DNA of 64,000 nt, from the NCBI GenBank assembly GCA_013400115.1, contig VXBP01007531.1, positions 622,260 to 686,259 on the forward strand, in the 5' to 3' direction. The notes beneath the pieces are model-generated. The model was not told the origin of the DNA and did not search any database. It worked only from the letters and a program-made list of their open reading frames with translations. The position numbers and the translations under genes are program-made. This document shows positions 35,301-47,900 of this stretch, piece after piece. The number at the start of each line of letters is the position of its first letter. Position 1 is the stretch's first letter. The DNA is from Rhinopomastus cyanomelas (taxonomy: Eukaryota; Chordata; Aves; Bucerotiformes; Rhinopomastidae).

Positions 35301-37520
35301 GCCTTTAATTACAAGCTTTCCTGGGCAGCTCTCCTCTCTCCACACCATGCTCCATGTGACTCACGGATTGCGCTACCAAGCAGACCAGGGATTCCCAGCA
35401 TTGTTGAAGGTAACACCCCCCAAACCCTAGAAGGACAGGGCACCTGGCCGCTTGGCATGGGCAAACACAGAAATACTGCCTTTAAAGGGATAGATGAGGT
35501 CTTACAGTTCATCTTGACACTTGACTGGTGATTCAAGCAAACTCAAGTACTGGAGTCACCAAGTTTCTTGTTTGGCCTCAGTGCTGGTTGAATAGCACAC
35601 ACATTGACATGTGTCCCCAACAACATGATGCTCCAGCAGAGGATACCCATGACTCAGATCCCCATGTCCCCTCACCCATGGTTGCTCTGCTCTTAGGGCA
35701 TGTCCTGCAGCTTCCCAGAGAGGTGATGTCTGGCCCATTGATTACAACATTGGACACATTCCCCTAACCACATTGCTTCAAAATAAGCCGAAAGGCAGAA
35801 ATACAAAGTATTTTCATTTCAAGCTTCAAAAGATACTCAGAACAAAAGGAAGCACTTGAGTGAAACATGTATAAACAGGGAGCATCTGGTCTTTCTCCTG
35901 GCAGAATAGAGAGATGCAAGAAAAATGTTCTCAGAGAAGTCAGGTAACAAAAAGGATGACTTGGTGCAGGTCAAGTTCTTCATTAGAGTCCCTTGAGTGT
36001 TAAACAGCTTGCATTAGAGACAAAGCCCTGTACATAGTGAGGAACACCCAGCTCAGCTAGTGACATTTGTTCCAGCAAAGCAGCTCTTTGTTCTCCAGAT
36101 GATGCACTCAGAGGCAGCAGGCAATCATCTGCTTCTCCGGGGATATAGATGCACAGTGAGATACTGAAACGTAATGGAAGTGTTCCTCTGGGTCAAATGG
36201 CAGAGACAAATACTTTCTTAACATGGTCTTCTTCAGCTCAGGAAGGAAGAGAGAGTCAATTAACAGCCTCTCAGCAGGAAATTCTCTCGATGATCAGTCA
36301 GATCTCAGAGATCATGCCCCACACTTGCTCAGAGACACCAACTTTTAGTGCACTGGGAGCAGCCTTCCACTCCGTTGCCTGCGATAACACCATTACAACC
36401 TCTGGCTTCACCCTGGAGGTACCAGAAAACTTCAGAGTGGGGCTGTAGTGCTACAGAAACATTTGCTAAGCCAGCAGGGAAAAATAAAGTGACTGACGGT
36501 GCCAAAACATAGGTGGTAACAAGACCGACTCAGCAAGGATGAGCAACAGAACAAATCCATCTCTCAAGAGAAAAGTTTCTCCTCTCTGCAAGACGCTCTC
36601 ACCTTCCAGCACACCTGGATGAATTTTCTCTTTAAATAAAAGCTTCTATTTCTAAATCAGAGAAGTTCCACACCAGCTGCACAGCATCATTTCTCCAGTT
36701 GCCATTTTCACAGTTCAGCTACTACAAACTAGTCAAGTTTATTCTGTCGCTGTGAATTGGGTTGCAAGGCTGAACTGCAACCAAACTCTTTCCTCTCTGA
36801 AGAGACAGCTTGTAAGTTTCTCTGAAAATAACTAGAACCAACTTTCCTCAAACCACCTAGAAATCCATGAGGTCCCTAATTTACCTTGGCACAGGGTTAC
36901 AGCAACAAGTCTTGAGACTACCAGTAGTGTCACTACCTCAGCTCCATCTTAAAACCCAGCAGCCTGACCATGCATCTGAAAATTAACCAGCTATTAGCTC
37001 ATCGGGTTAAATCATTGTTCCACCTAACCCAGCTCCTTATTTTAAGAAAACCCTTTAGCCCAGGTAATTTCCAAACAGAACACCAAGTCACTGATCTCAC
37101 TCAGCAGCAGTTGTTTTGCAAATTAAGCCTTTTTATGCCAGTGGCACAAAGACTCCTTGCTCTGTGTCAGGGCATTAGAACCTGGATTGCAGGGCCAGGA
37201 GGTTGGGTAACACCACCAGAACATCGAGGCACTCCTGGCACTGTAGTAATAAATAACTAATGTGGTATAGGTAAGGTCATTACAGACAGAGATTTAACTA
37301 CAGATGTTACATTCAGCAAACCTGTGAAGTATATTAAGGGATTTAGAGGTCTGTATGGATTGCTGAAAAGCAATTACCCAGGCAACTGCTTAGGGCTGCC
37401 ACCTACAACTGCACCTGAGACAGTAAGTGAAGCCTTCATGCAGCTGAAACCAAGAACATGGTCAGTAAACCAAGACGAGGCTACCATACTCCTCTGGAGT
37501 CAATAAACATCTAAATGTGC
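32380..37520. other. Unique non-coding DNA, nothing recognised
   Basis: About 5 kb without a mobile element or recognisable exon. Frames up to 119 codons overlap on both strands and have no known domain. Confidence 0.45.
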
Positions 37521-37528
37521 TGGAGGCA

Positions 37529-37704
37529 AGAAAGTGAGGTACAAGTTGCCCAGGGAGGTGGTGGAGTCGCCAACTCTGGAGCTGTTCAAGGCAGGATTGG
37601 ATGTGGCACTTGGTGCCATGGTCTAGCCTTGAGCTCTGTGGTGACAGGTTGGACTTGATGATCTATGAGGTCTCTTCCAACCTTGATAATACTGTGATAC
37701 TGTG
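37529..37704 (+). mobile_element. CR1 3' end, short sense copy
   Basis: It begins in the final ORF2 codons, reading KLPREVVESPTLELFKAGLD then VALGAMV and a TAG stop, followed by a 3' UTR (GGTTGGACTTGATGATCTAT) and terminal repeats ACTGTGATACTGTGA. The ORF2 end is of the ALGxMV type, like the inner copy at 38.4-38.9 kb and unlike the FLCDLV type at 58.9 kb. Confidence 0.9.
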
Positions 37705-37736
37705 AAGTTCGGACAGCAGTGTGAAGCCAGTGTGTG

Positions 37737-37789
37737 AGGACTCGACTTGATCTTTCCAGTCACAATGATTCTATTCTATGACTCTATGG
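37737..37789 (+). mobile_element. CR1 terminal tail, very short sense copy
   Basis: GACTTGATCTTTCCAGTCAC leads into ATGATTCTATTCTATGACTC, the end of a CR1 3' UTR with its octamer-type repeats. Only about 50 bp remain. Confidence 0.75.
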
Positions 37790-37888
37790 TTCAGTGTTTC
37801 CTTCTCCAAGAAGGACTAGCTCAGAAATATTAAGATACTTCAAAGATCTTCATATAGAATTAAATCCATTTCCAAGCTAAGAAAGCTA

Positions 37889-38430
37889 CACAGGCTGGAG
37901 AGTTGGGCAGGGAGACATTGAATGAACTATAACAAGGGCAAGTGTAAAGTCTTGCATCTGGTCAAGACCAACCCCAGGTACCAGTATAGGTTGGGGACTG
38001 ACCTGTTGTAGTGCAGTGTAGGAGAAAGGGACCTGGGGATCCTAGTGGCCAGCAGCATGACTATGAGTCAGCAACGGGCCTTGTGGCCAAGAAGGCAAAT
38101 GGCATCTTGGGGTGGATTAGAAGTGGGGGTGGTTAGCAAATTGACAAAGGTTCTCCTCTCCTTCTCCTCTGCCCTGGTGAGACCACATCTGGAATATTGT
38201 GTCCAGTTCTGGGCCCCTCAGTTCCAGAAGGACACGGAAGTGCTTGAGAGAGTCCAGCACAGAGCCGCAAAGAGGATGAAGGGAGTGGAACATCTCCCTG
38301 ATGAGGAAAGGCTGAGGGAGCTGGGTCTCTCGAGCTTGGAAAAGAGGAGACTGAGGGGTGACCCCACTAATGTCAATAAATATGGAAAGGGCAGGTGTCA
38401 GGAGGATGGGGCCAGGCTCTGCTCAGTGTC
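37889..38430 (+). mobile_element. CR1 LINE, outer element, 5' part before nested insertion
   Basis: Sense-strand CR1 ORF2 from the ACAGGCTGGAGAGTTGGGC region onward: [17 protein letters not shown], then [20 protein letters not shown] and [15 protein letters not shown]. It stops abruptly at 38430, where a second CR1 begins. Its continuation resumes at 38946. A frameshift relative to the family lies upstream of about 38100 (the expected AKKANGILG reads RRQMASWG). Confidence 0.95.
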
Positions 38431-38945
38431 ATCACAGAGTACTGTGTCCAGTTTTGGTCACCACAGTACAGGAAGGACATTGAGGTGCTGAAACGAGTTC
38501 AAAGAAGGGCAACCAAGTTGGTGAAGGGGCTGGAGGGCATGCCCTATGAGGAGAGGCTGAGGGAGCTGGGGTTATTTAGTCTGGAGAAGAGAAGACTGAG
38601 AGGGGACCTTATTGCCCTCTACAACTACCTTAAAGGAGGTTGTAGCAAGGCTGGTGTCGGTCTCTTCTCTCAAACTGGTGATGATAGGATGAGGGGAAAT
38701 GGCCTCAAGTTGCGTCAGGGAAAGTTTAGACTGAATGTTAGGAAGAAATTCTTTACTGAGGGGGTGGTTAGGTGCTGGAAGGGATTGCCCAGGGAGATGG
38801 TGATGTCACCAACCCTGGAGGTGTTTAAGGAACGGGTGGATGTGGCACTTGGGGATATGGTCTAGCGGTTAGGCACTAGGAGAAAGGGCTGGACTTGATG
38901 ACCCTGGAGGTCCTTTCCAGCCATGATGATTCGATGATTCTATGA
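38431..38945 (+). mobile_element. CR1 LINE nested inside another CR1, sense
   Basis: A complete 3' portion of a different CR1 subfamily. It starts at ACAGAGTACTGTGTCCAG, runs through the ORF2 C-terminus to a TAG stop at 38863-38865, then a 3' UTR (GGACTTGATGACCCTGGAGG) and terminal repeats GATTCGATGATTCTATGA. Both ends abut the outer CR1 directly, and the trinucleotide ATC occurs at both junctions, at most a very short target duplication. It is younger than its host element by position. Confidence 0.95.
38437..38865 (+). pseudogene. CR1 ORF2 C-terminal fragment, open to its stop codon
   Basis: This 142-codon stretch encodes the post-RT part of CR1 ORF2: [66 protein letters not shown] and [20 protein letters not shown], ending LGDMV-stop. 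No frameshift or internal stop is present. The endonuclease and RT catalytic domains are missing because of 5' truncation, so it cannot act alone. An upstream ATG at 38395 lies in the outer element and fuses in frame by chance. Confidence 0.85.
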
Positions 38946-39209
38946 TCTAATGACAGGACAAGGGGCAATGGGTGTGAGCTGGAACATAGGAGCTTCCACA
39001 TTGATACGAGAAGGAACTTCTTCACTGTGAGGGTGACAGACACTGGACAGGGCTGCTCAGGGTGGCTGTGGAGTCATCTCCTCTGGAGATGTTTAAATAC
39101 CACCTGGATATGTTCCTGTGCAGCTGGATCTAGGTGATCCTGCTGTGGCAGGGGGGTTGGACTAGATAATATTTCTAAGTCCCTTCCAATCCCTAGAGTT
39201 CTGTGATTC
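38946..39209 (+). mobile_element. CR1 LINE, outer element, 3' part after nested insertion
   Basis: It continues the element interrupted at 38430: TGACAGGACAAGGGGCAATG, GAGCTGGAACATAGGAGCTT, then the 3' UTR CCTGCTGTGGCAGGGGGGTT and terminal repeat GTTCTGTGATTC. Collinearity with the antisense copy at 31.65-32.37 kb shows nothing but the inner CR1 was inserted. Confidence 0.94.
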
Positions 39210-42200
39210 TTTGTGCCACCATTTATACCATAACTGTGTGTCCCAGTTCTTGGTAAGAAATGCCACTGAATTCAGTATGTTGTAAATGCTTTGCAAGAAC
39301 TGACATCCACAGATTGTCTGAGAGATGTATTTTCTCCTGTAAAGATGCACAACCATTTCTTCAGTGTGGTTTGTTTTACCCCCCGAGGCGAGGAGACAGG
39401 AAGTCTAGAAACAGAAAACCACGTTGTCCGTGAAGTCACCAACACAAGAATCACTGACTCAAACACCACCCAGTCTGACCCCCTGAAGCAGCTCCTGATA
39501 GGATGACACAGGAGTGCACTTGGTGAGGAAGACCAAGACAACGCAGTCAAGATTAACTGCTTTTTTTTCACCAAGATAAGAAGTACTGTCCCAGCATTTT
39601 GGTGGAAGCGATGAGGCTAAAACGTGGACAAATCAAACCTAAAGCTGCCATCCAAGAGAGCTCCTGCTCAGCTGCCATGGGAGCTCATGGCACAGTTCTG
39701 GATGCAGCTGGCAATATTTCCAGGACTGTTTTCCAGAAGCAGAACAGCTTCTGTCTGGGCAGCCCAGACCCACACAAGAGCCAGCTACTACAGAGAAACA
39801 TGAGTGTCCTCCAGAGGACCTGGCCTGAAATCCCAGTTTATACTGGTGAGCTAGCCCTTCCCCACACTACAGATACTGGAACCATTTTTGTTTTTCAACT
39901 AATGGCTAAAATATTCATCCAGTGCATGGGAAACCTAATCCTGGTGCCTTTCTGAGGGAAATACCTAACTGCTGGTGCAGAGCTGCAGCCACACAGAGCT
40001 TCACAGTATTTGGTGGGGAGTTGCCCACCTTGCTCTGTCCTTCAATCCCACTGAAGTCCTTGAGTGTCCAGAGAAGATAAAAGCAACAACTGCTAAGCCA
40101 GCACCCATTCTGCAGCAAATCCTGGCTCACAGAATAAACATTCCTTAGTCTGTTCTGCGTAAAGCTTTATATTGCAGAGGGAGAGCAGCAAAGATGGGCT
40201 TTAGCCAGCACCCAAGGCTCTGGGGTTCATACCAATGTCATACACCTGTGGGCGAAGGATTGCTCGAGTCCTTTTAAACCCTGCTGCCAACCCACATTGC
40301 CATTACATGCCCAGTGCAGTTCATCAGATTTGTGCTTACAGAAGTTTCAGCCCTCTGAAAGAAGAGGGCCCTGAATTCCCTGGAGCACCTACATCTGCAT
40401 CAGCCTCTTGGAGGATATTTCCACTAATTCAGCTTATGAAATCATCAGATCATGGATTTTATTAGAAATGCTGCTGTGCCTCACTTCCCCTCTCCATTCC
40501 CTCCCTTCCTCCCCACATACTGAGGAGCAGCAAGAGCTACTTTAGTGCAACTTCTGTTTCTGTTGAAAATGGACATCAGTTTTGTTTCCATTAAGACTGG
40601 AAAGCCAGACGTGAGTTTCAGCCATGAGCAGTGTGTAAAGAAACCTGCTTCTCACCAGGACTCTGTGCTTCTCTAATAATTTCAAGAACAGCAGAGCCAA
40701 AACACGCTACTTGGTCTCACATGGGATCGGATCAAACATCTAAAGGCATTTGAAATTCCAGGAAGGGAGAGCTTCCTCATTCTTCAGGAATATACTGTAC
40801 AGAAGGAATGAATTTGTTTCATTGCAAGTCCCTTATGATTTACCCCCATGATCAATATAAGCCAAAAGCTTTGAAACAGACTGAGTATTCCAAGCACTCA
40901 CCTGCAGTCTACAGGAGACACAGGACACCATTCAATTAAAAGATAATAAAACATGCTACGTTCAGCGTCTGTTTGTTCAAAATTCAAAAGGGTTTCAGAT
41001 CTCCCTGCTTAGCCTATCTTCTGCAAAAGCCATAAATCTCTCCCCTGGCTAAACCAAACCATATTCTTGCATTTAAATCATACGAATGAGCTCAAAGACC
41101 AGAGGAATTTGCAAGCTCCAGTCCTTTTCTTTCTCCCCGACATACCCTGTAGCCTTTGACAAGTTGCTAAAAACCCAGCTTTCAGGAGCCCAGAGATCTC
41201 TTGTCTTCATTTGGGAAGTGGTATTTGCCACTGACTTGCTGGTGGGTGCACAGGAGCCTGCTAGGGCTGAGCAGAACCTGTGCTGATCCCACGGGTGTTA
41301 TTAAAAAGCAGGGATGTCCCATGCTTACCCATATGACAACCAACACAGCTCTGAAAGTCAACTGACTGCACAAGTGGGTGGGGGGAAGGAGTCACTGATA
41401 AACAGCCCACTAATAAAAGAAGCCACAGACAGCATCAGGTCATGGTAAGAAAGACTGAGCACAGGAATTGAAAGAAGAGGACATTCTGGGCTGTGCAAGC
41501 ACAAGAAACAAGTTGCACATGTCCACTCTGGCTGTAACACACAATCACCTCTTGGAAAAGCACTTTCCCAACACCAGAGGTGGTCCTGCAATACTGGTGC
41601 CCATCTCAGGGCAAGGCCTTCGAAAACATAAAGCTCATCAGTCACCACACTTGACTCTAGTGGAAAGGCAAGGTGAAAAACAATGGTCAAACCCACAAGT
41701 CCTGAAAACATCCTTCTACCAAGAGCCTGGGATGTACCTCATCCTGCCCTGTGTGCAGCCACCTATCTCAGTGGGGCATCAGACAGCCCTTTGTACCTAA
41801 CAGGGGTGTTGAATTGAAGACCTCGTCTTAATAGGCAGGAATTGGTTCTGATAGAGTTTTTCAGTCTCAGCAGCAGTAACAGCCCTCCTTATGCCAACTC
41901 TGCAATGCAGGAGAGGAGGGAGAACCAGGAGCAGAAAAATGAGAACAAGGCAAAAAATCCACCCATGAATTCAAACCACTTCTACCATCCTCAAATATTT
42001 TGCTTCCCTGAGGGTCCCTCATCCCTCTTCCAGACAAGCAACAATAAGATGGTCTCTTCAAAAACCTTTGAATCATAACCAGCAAGAACATGATGTTGAG
42101 AAGCTGCGTGGACTGAGTGTTCCCACAGGATTGAGGGATGGCACCACCAAGCCAGAAGGATGCAGCTCTCAGTTGCTTAAGTTCTGGCACCCACATTTAT

Positions 42201-44962
42201 GATAAAGTCCAACACAGACAGCCCTCAGATGTTGTGTAAATACTGGCAGTGCTCTGGCTCAGCTCCTCATTTATTATTTGTTTTACACAATCCCCCAGTG
42301 TTTCATAAATGCTAATTATATCTCCTCTAAATGAGCTAAATGAGCTGCGAGTGCTCCACACGGGAGCAAAGTAAGGCAAAGTGAGGATTGCTGCTTCTCA
42401 CTCCATGTTGCTGGAGGTAAGCTGGCTGAAGGAGCTTTACCTCCTCCCGTGAGGCCACTAATGTGGCAAGATGGCTCATTTGCTGAGAGTTTGCATTGTT
42501 GCCACCTCAAATGTGATTTGAGGTTTCTAGACCAACAGGGTGGAAGGTCAAAGCTACGAGATTCTCAATGGCTGGCTTAAGCTTCCCCTAACACTGTGGG
42601 GCTCTTCCCTTTCAGCACCTTCCCATGAGCCCCACCATCTACTGAACCATCCAAACTGCATATGGAGTTCCTAGACAATGGATCCTGTCCCAGCATCCTG
42701 GCTAGATCTTCCCATTATCTTCAAAGGCGCCAACAGTACAACCAGTTCTGTCACGGTACAGCTATTTCTCCTTTTGTCCCAGTACATAACTGAGGAGGCT
42801 GCTGCTGTCACCTGTGTCCACAGCTTCTCAAAGATGATTCTATCAATTCTTGTGTGCTTGCCAGGTGCCACAGCAGATAGCAAAAGAACAAAGAGCACCA
42901 CAAATGGGCTGGGAGTCCAGAAGAGCTTCCAGGTGAGTACTACCTATGGGCAAAGCTTTTCTTTTGTGATAAGTGATTTATTTGCAAAATAAGAACAAGA
43001 AGTCCCAGCATTAAAGGTATCTGCCGCTAGAAGTCACTTTGGTGCAGAGCACTGTTCTGTTTTCTTCAGTGCTTACTGAATCCAGAATGCCAGGTTGTTT
43101 TGCAAGGAGTGATGGGTGTTATGAAGATGAACCAAGAGATTAATTCAAAAGCACTTTATTGAAGATAAATGGACATGATATACCTGGCAAAGGGTGAGGC
43201 CTTAAGTCTTAACTGTGTCTCCTCATCACCTAAGAGGTTTTTGCAGCAGCTGGACATAGGTGACCAGCTGAGCTCCTTTCCTTGCCCTCGAGCACACAAA
43301 GGAGCAGGGAGCACTGCAGACAAACATCAGCTCACTCCACAGCTCCTCTCCGACAGGGGAGACGTTTCAACACCAATGGAGCATGCGAAGCAGGGTTGTA
43401 TTTCTGTTCCCTGAAATTTGTTTCAGCTAGCTTTGGAGTGATTCACAGAGGTGGTTCTGCTCAAATGAGAATACAGCCATTGATTTTTGTAAGCCTTGTC
43501 AATTCCACCAGTTACCCATCCCAGCTTCAGACAATAAGCCAGTAGCAAGCTGTCACTGGTGCAAACACACCCACAGCTCACAGGCAAGCTCCAGTGCCAA
43601 CACCATTGGGGTAGTTTAACCCAGCACTCAGAAGGAGCTTCCTTCATGCTGAAACACAGTCCAGTCATGGAAGATTCTACAGCAGCCTGGAGAAAGGCTG
43701 GGACCTCACCTGAGCCCTGTGGTTTTGCAAAAAGTCTTCAAATGTTCCTGAACAGCCCTAAAGAGCCCTAAGCTCATCCAGGGCTCCACATCTGAGCTAA
43801 TTGCTTTAGCTCTAAGAAAGCTGCCCGCTTGCTCAGCCATTTGCACTCATGCTCCCCATTCTCCTCTGATCCCAGTGTTATGGTAGCGCTGTCAAAGCCT
43901 CCCAGCAGCCTGTTATAGCAGCACCTGGGACACATCAAGGATATTTTGACAGGAATCTTCTTGGCAACCCATTTCTCCCCACATTTACCAGTTAGTTGGT
44001 GGTTGCATGGTAGCTCAATTACAGACTGCAACCCACAGCCTCTGCAGCACCCTCAGCCACCAGCTTAGCCCTTCCTTCTCTTTCTATGGGATGGCCAATC
44101 TATGAAGAAAAGAAGGAACGTCATTTATGGCCCTGCAATGCCTCTTAGGGACAAGAGTCTGCCACAACATGTAGGTTCTGCACCATCAACCAGGGTTGAA
44201 AGGTTCTCCAGAGGAAAGGACTTGCCCCAGAATACAGAGGTAAAGCATACTGCCATAAAGTACACCTAGTTCAGCTAACAGGGTGACTTAATACTCTAAA
44301 GCATCAATTTATTGTATCAGTAATGCAGAGGTAAAATGCTATACACTGCATGGTTTGTTCTTTACAGAAAGGTCTTGCACTGGGAGAAGTTCATTCCCTT
44401 TACAGGAAGATTCTACATCTAAATCATCTTGTGCAAGAGGAAACAGGGATGAGCGACTCCATTCTCTTCGCAAAGCACAGCTGACAGGGGTTTAATCCCA
44501 AGGTTAATTTATTTAGGCATCAAAACTACAAACATTTACTGTGCTGACATGAAAGCACCAGGATTTGGGGCACAGGTCATGCTTTTACCATGCCTGGCAT
44601 TAAAAAAAATAACTCCTCAATAGCGTGACAAAGACATCAGACCAAGAAGCAAGAACAGATTGTTTGCACCAGATTCATCTCAGGGACACAGTGAACCACC
44701 ACTTCAGATGCAATTTGCATGTTGATTTTCTTAACCCTTGCTTTATGGTCACACCAAATGGAAAGCACAGATTTGCTGCCATTACCACCACTGCTCCAGA
44801 GTAAAGCAGACAGTGCCAGCTCAGCAGGAAGACCTTGGCTGAGGTCGGCTTGTGCACATCCGTCTGGTCTGTAAGTGAAGTGGTTTATCACACTGCACCT
44901 TACATAACAGGCTCCTCACTTCCAGCACCTAGACAATTAGCAAGCCCCACATCACTTGTGGC
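39210..44962. other. Mostly unique non-coding DNA, one weak exon candidate
   Basis: No mobile element is recognised in about 5.7 kb. A possible 150-bp exon at 42783-42932 is listed separately. Other open frames are short and overlapping. Confidence 0.42.
42783..42932 (+). other. Possible exon with good splice signals, unidentified
   Basis: A pyrimidine-rich tract ending CTCCTTTTGTCCCAG precedes a 150-bp stretch that is open in one frame (50 codons, phase 0 at both ends) and is followed by CAG then GTGAGTA, a near-consensus donor. The translated peptide has no recognisable domain and starts YITEEAAAVTCVHSF. It could be an exon of an unknown or long non-coding transcript, but acceptor-donor pairs like this arise by chance in 64 kb. 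Confidence 0.2.
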
Positions 44963-44979
44963 GCACACACACACACACA
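44963..44979. repeat. (CA)n microsatellite
   Basis: About eight CA units, seen directly. Confidence 0.9.
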
Positions 44980-47900
44980 TTCAGTCATTGACTTTATCCT
45001 TAAACTGAGCACATGGGAGGAGCGTTTAAAACAGAACAGCTTTGTCCATTCTTTGGTCCAGAAGCCAACTTGGAAAAGTCCTTACGAAGTTATGAACCTT
45101 ATGTTGTCCCTTGAACCTAGCCTGTGTGGCAAGTTCAACATCCAGATCTCGGTCCAGCTGGGAATCAATAAAACAAAGCCAATGGCAAAAAAGCTTAAAT
45201 TGGCAAATAAAAACATTTCTAAGCTGTTGTCAGTTTGTACAAAGCCTCAGATGAGTAATGCAACCTACACAGAGACACCTAAGGGGAGGGACAGCACCCT
45301 GCAGAGGCTGAGTGGAGACCAGAGGAGCTCGTGACCTGGGGAAATCACAATAACCGATTTCTTCTTGGCATAAGAAAAATGCAATCAAAGCAAATAAACT
45401 TCTCAGAAGGTGCAAGATGCTCCCTTGCTTCATCCTTCACCTTTTGCATTTGGTACTATTGAGTACCTTTGGTCATGTGCCACCAAAGAGCATGGGGTAG
45501 CTGAGACACTACAACCAGCGCTTGTCTCCAATACAGCTGGGAAGGGAGTCCTACCCCTGTGGACCCAGCATGAGCCTTCCCACACCACAAAACGCTGCCC
45601 AGCTCCACGGGTTTGAAAGATCTGCAACAAGGGGAAGAGCCTTTACATCTGCCATCTTCCTCTCTGGAGATGCAAACCACCACACAAGCTGAGAGATGGG
45701 TGTCCACAGCAGTTTGACCAGGCTATTGCTTTATCTGCCTTTCCTGCAGGACAGAGCGACACTGTGGCTTGTGGCATCACACAGCCTTCAAAAGCTTCCC
45801 CACCACTGCAAATGAATTAATCTCAACGAGAGAAGAGCACACCAAAACAAAGCAGCCACCAAGCAGAAATGCTGCCTCCAGGGAAGGCACAGTGCCTGCT
45901 TCTCCTGGCTCCTCCATCTTACCCTTTCATAAAACACAAGTTCAAGTCCCAACAGGCACCACAGATAATGTTCCTGGAGCTGTACAAAGGAGCAGGGTAC
46001 ATGTGCTCCCGAGACAGAGTTACATGCTGCCCCATCTCCTCCCACTCCCAGTACTTTCCCCTCTGCACCAATGTTCACCCCAATTTCCAGGACACCCAGT
46101 TAATGAAGATTAATGTGTACCCTCCAAACATGCTCCATATGCTATTTCTGGAAAAGAAGCATCACCTCATTTTAATATTAAAGGGATCATTTTTTCCCCA
46201 CCCTGAGCACATAAAGTTTAAGTACAGCAGACAGCACTGTGTGCCTGTTCCATTAAGTCATAGAAATCACTCCAAGTTCCACTTAAAGCAGCACAACTGG
46301 GGCTTTTCCTCCCTGCCTTTTATTTCACCCCTCAAAAAGCAGCTGCATCCGCAAGACTGCTCTGGGTACAGCCAGCTGCCCACACACACACACACACGCA
46401 GGGCTCTGAGAGGCTGCAAAGGTGAGGATAACTCTCTATGTAGCATCAGATATCTTGAGCAAAAAAAACACCATCAGTTTAGTTGCTGTGTCTTTGTCTT
46501 TGACAACCATTTTGATGACGACTAAGAGGATCATGAGCTGGCCATTGCAATTCTGCTCCAAAGGTGACCAGTATTGCCAAACCCTTGTATTTCTCAGGAT
46601 ATAAGACAGAGGTGAATAAAAAAACCCCAATGACAGGCAACCCAGTGATCAGCCAAGTTGTACACAGACAAATACCAGTTTCAAGTCTGCTTAAGAGTGA
46701 GCTTAAACTGTTCTTGCATGGGGCCCAGAAGTAAAGCAGCTTAAGCCTCCCTCACTTGGGGTCTTAAGAGGCTGATGCACACCAGATTGTCATCCTTCAA
46801 TAGGTGGTTACACCACCTTTAGGACTGTCTGTCCACTTCAGTGGGACTTGCAGGGAACAAAACTTGGCTGTTGGGACACTGCAGCCATAATTGGAACATC
46901 ATGGCCCTGCCTTTTCTCACTTTGATTTCAGGCCACTTTTAACACTCCCAAGCTCCTCTGGCACGTTCACTGTGACAAAGCAGAGGACTACAGCACAGGA
47001 GGTGCTTTCCTCAAGCAACTTATCTATCTATTGGCCATGAAGGCACTTTGCTCTTTGACCTATAGTCACTGGCACAGTACTGGGATTAGCTAGCAGGTCT
47101 ATCTGAGCTGCCACAATCCACGCACATGAGGTGACATGGACAGTCAAAGCATTGAAATCAGATCGATCTGGGTCCATCACCCCCTGCACGTACCCTCTTG
47201 CTGAGTTTCTCTCACGTGCTCTGTTGTGACAGCACACAGAGGTCCCTTTCCCTGCCAGATACCTAAATGAGGCACTGTCCATAGAAAATGGTCCTACCCT
47301 GAACTTGAGCTCTGCCATCACACCTTTCCTACATGTTCTATTAAGTCCTTCCTCTGGAAGGTTTTTTAGAAGAAACTTCACGGAATTCTTCCCAAAATGA
47401 AAGGCTTTCTTGCTCCGCTGCTTTTTCTTTCTCACCAACTGGAAATCAGCACCAAACGTGTTTGAATTAACCCAGCTCTCAAATCCAAGAGCATTTGACT
47501 GGACTTGAAGAGGAGACGAAGCACACCTTTGGTGCTTTCACCAACAAGCAAACACACAAAAAGCATTGCATGCATCTCCCCATCTCTCCTCCCTCTCAAA
47601 GGCTCTTGAGCTGGAAACGTGCTAGAAGATGTGGTGGGGATTCATAGGAGACCCCTTACGCAGCTTTGTGTGCAGAGACCAACAGCCTGAGACCCACACA
47701 CTTGGATTAGGGTCTTAATTATACAAAACTCCATTTCTCTCTTCAGGAAAGGGACCTCTTCTTATCCAGCAGCTGTGATAGTTGATCTGTCTGGGTTGTA
47801 GCATGCGCAGAGAAGCAGCCCATCATCCACATGGTCTATTCTGCAACATTTCCTTCAGGAATCACCACAACTGCCCACTGCTCCTCACACAAATGAGAAT

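Noticed and set aside
38395..38436. Upstream ATG that would extend the inner CR1 frame
   Set aside because: This part belongs to the outer CR1 in another frame; the fusion is a by-product of the nested insertion.
43774..44031. Minus-strand frame with spaced cysteines suggesting a zinc finger
   Set aside because: Cysteine and histidine spacing fits neither RING nor C2H2 patterns, and there is no gene context.
45869..46525. 218-codon plus-strand frame, the longest outside CR1
   Set aside because: It crosses a (CA)n microsatellite, has no recognisable domain, signal or splice context, and a His/Pro/Ser/Gln-rich chance composition.
47028..47438. 136-codon minus-strand frame starting with a basic stretch
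   Set aside because: It looks slightly protein-like but matches no family I know and has no splice signals that would extend it.
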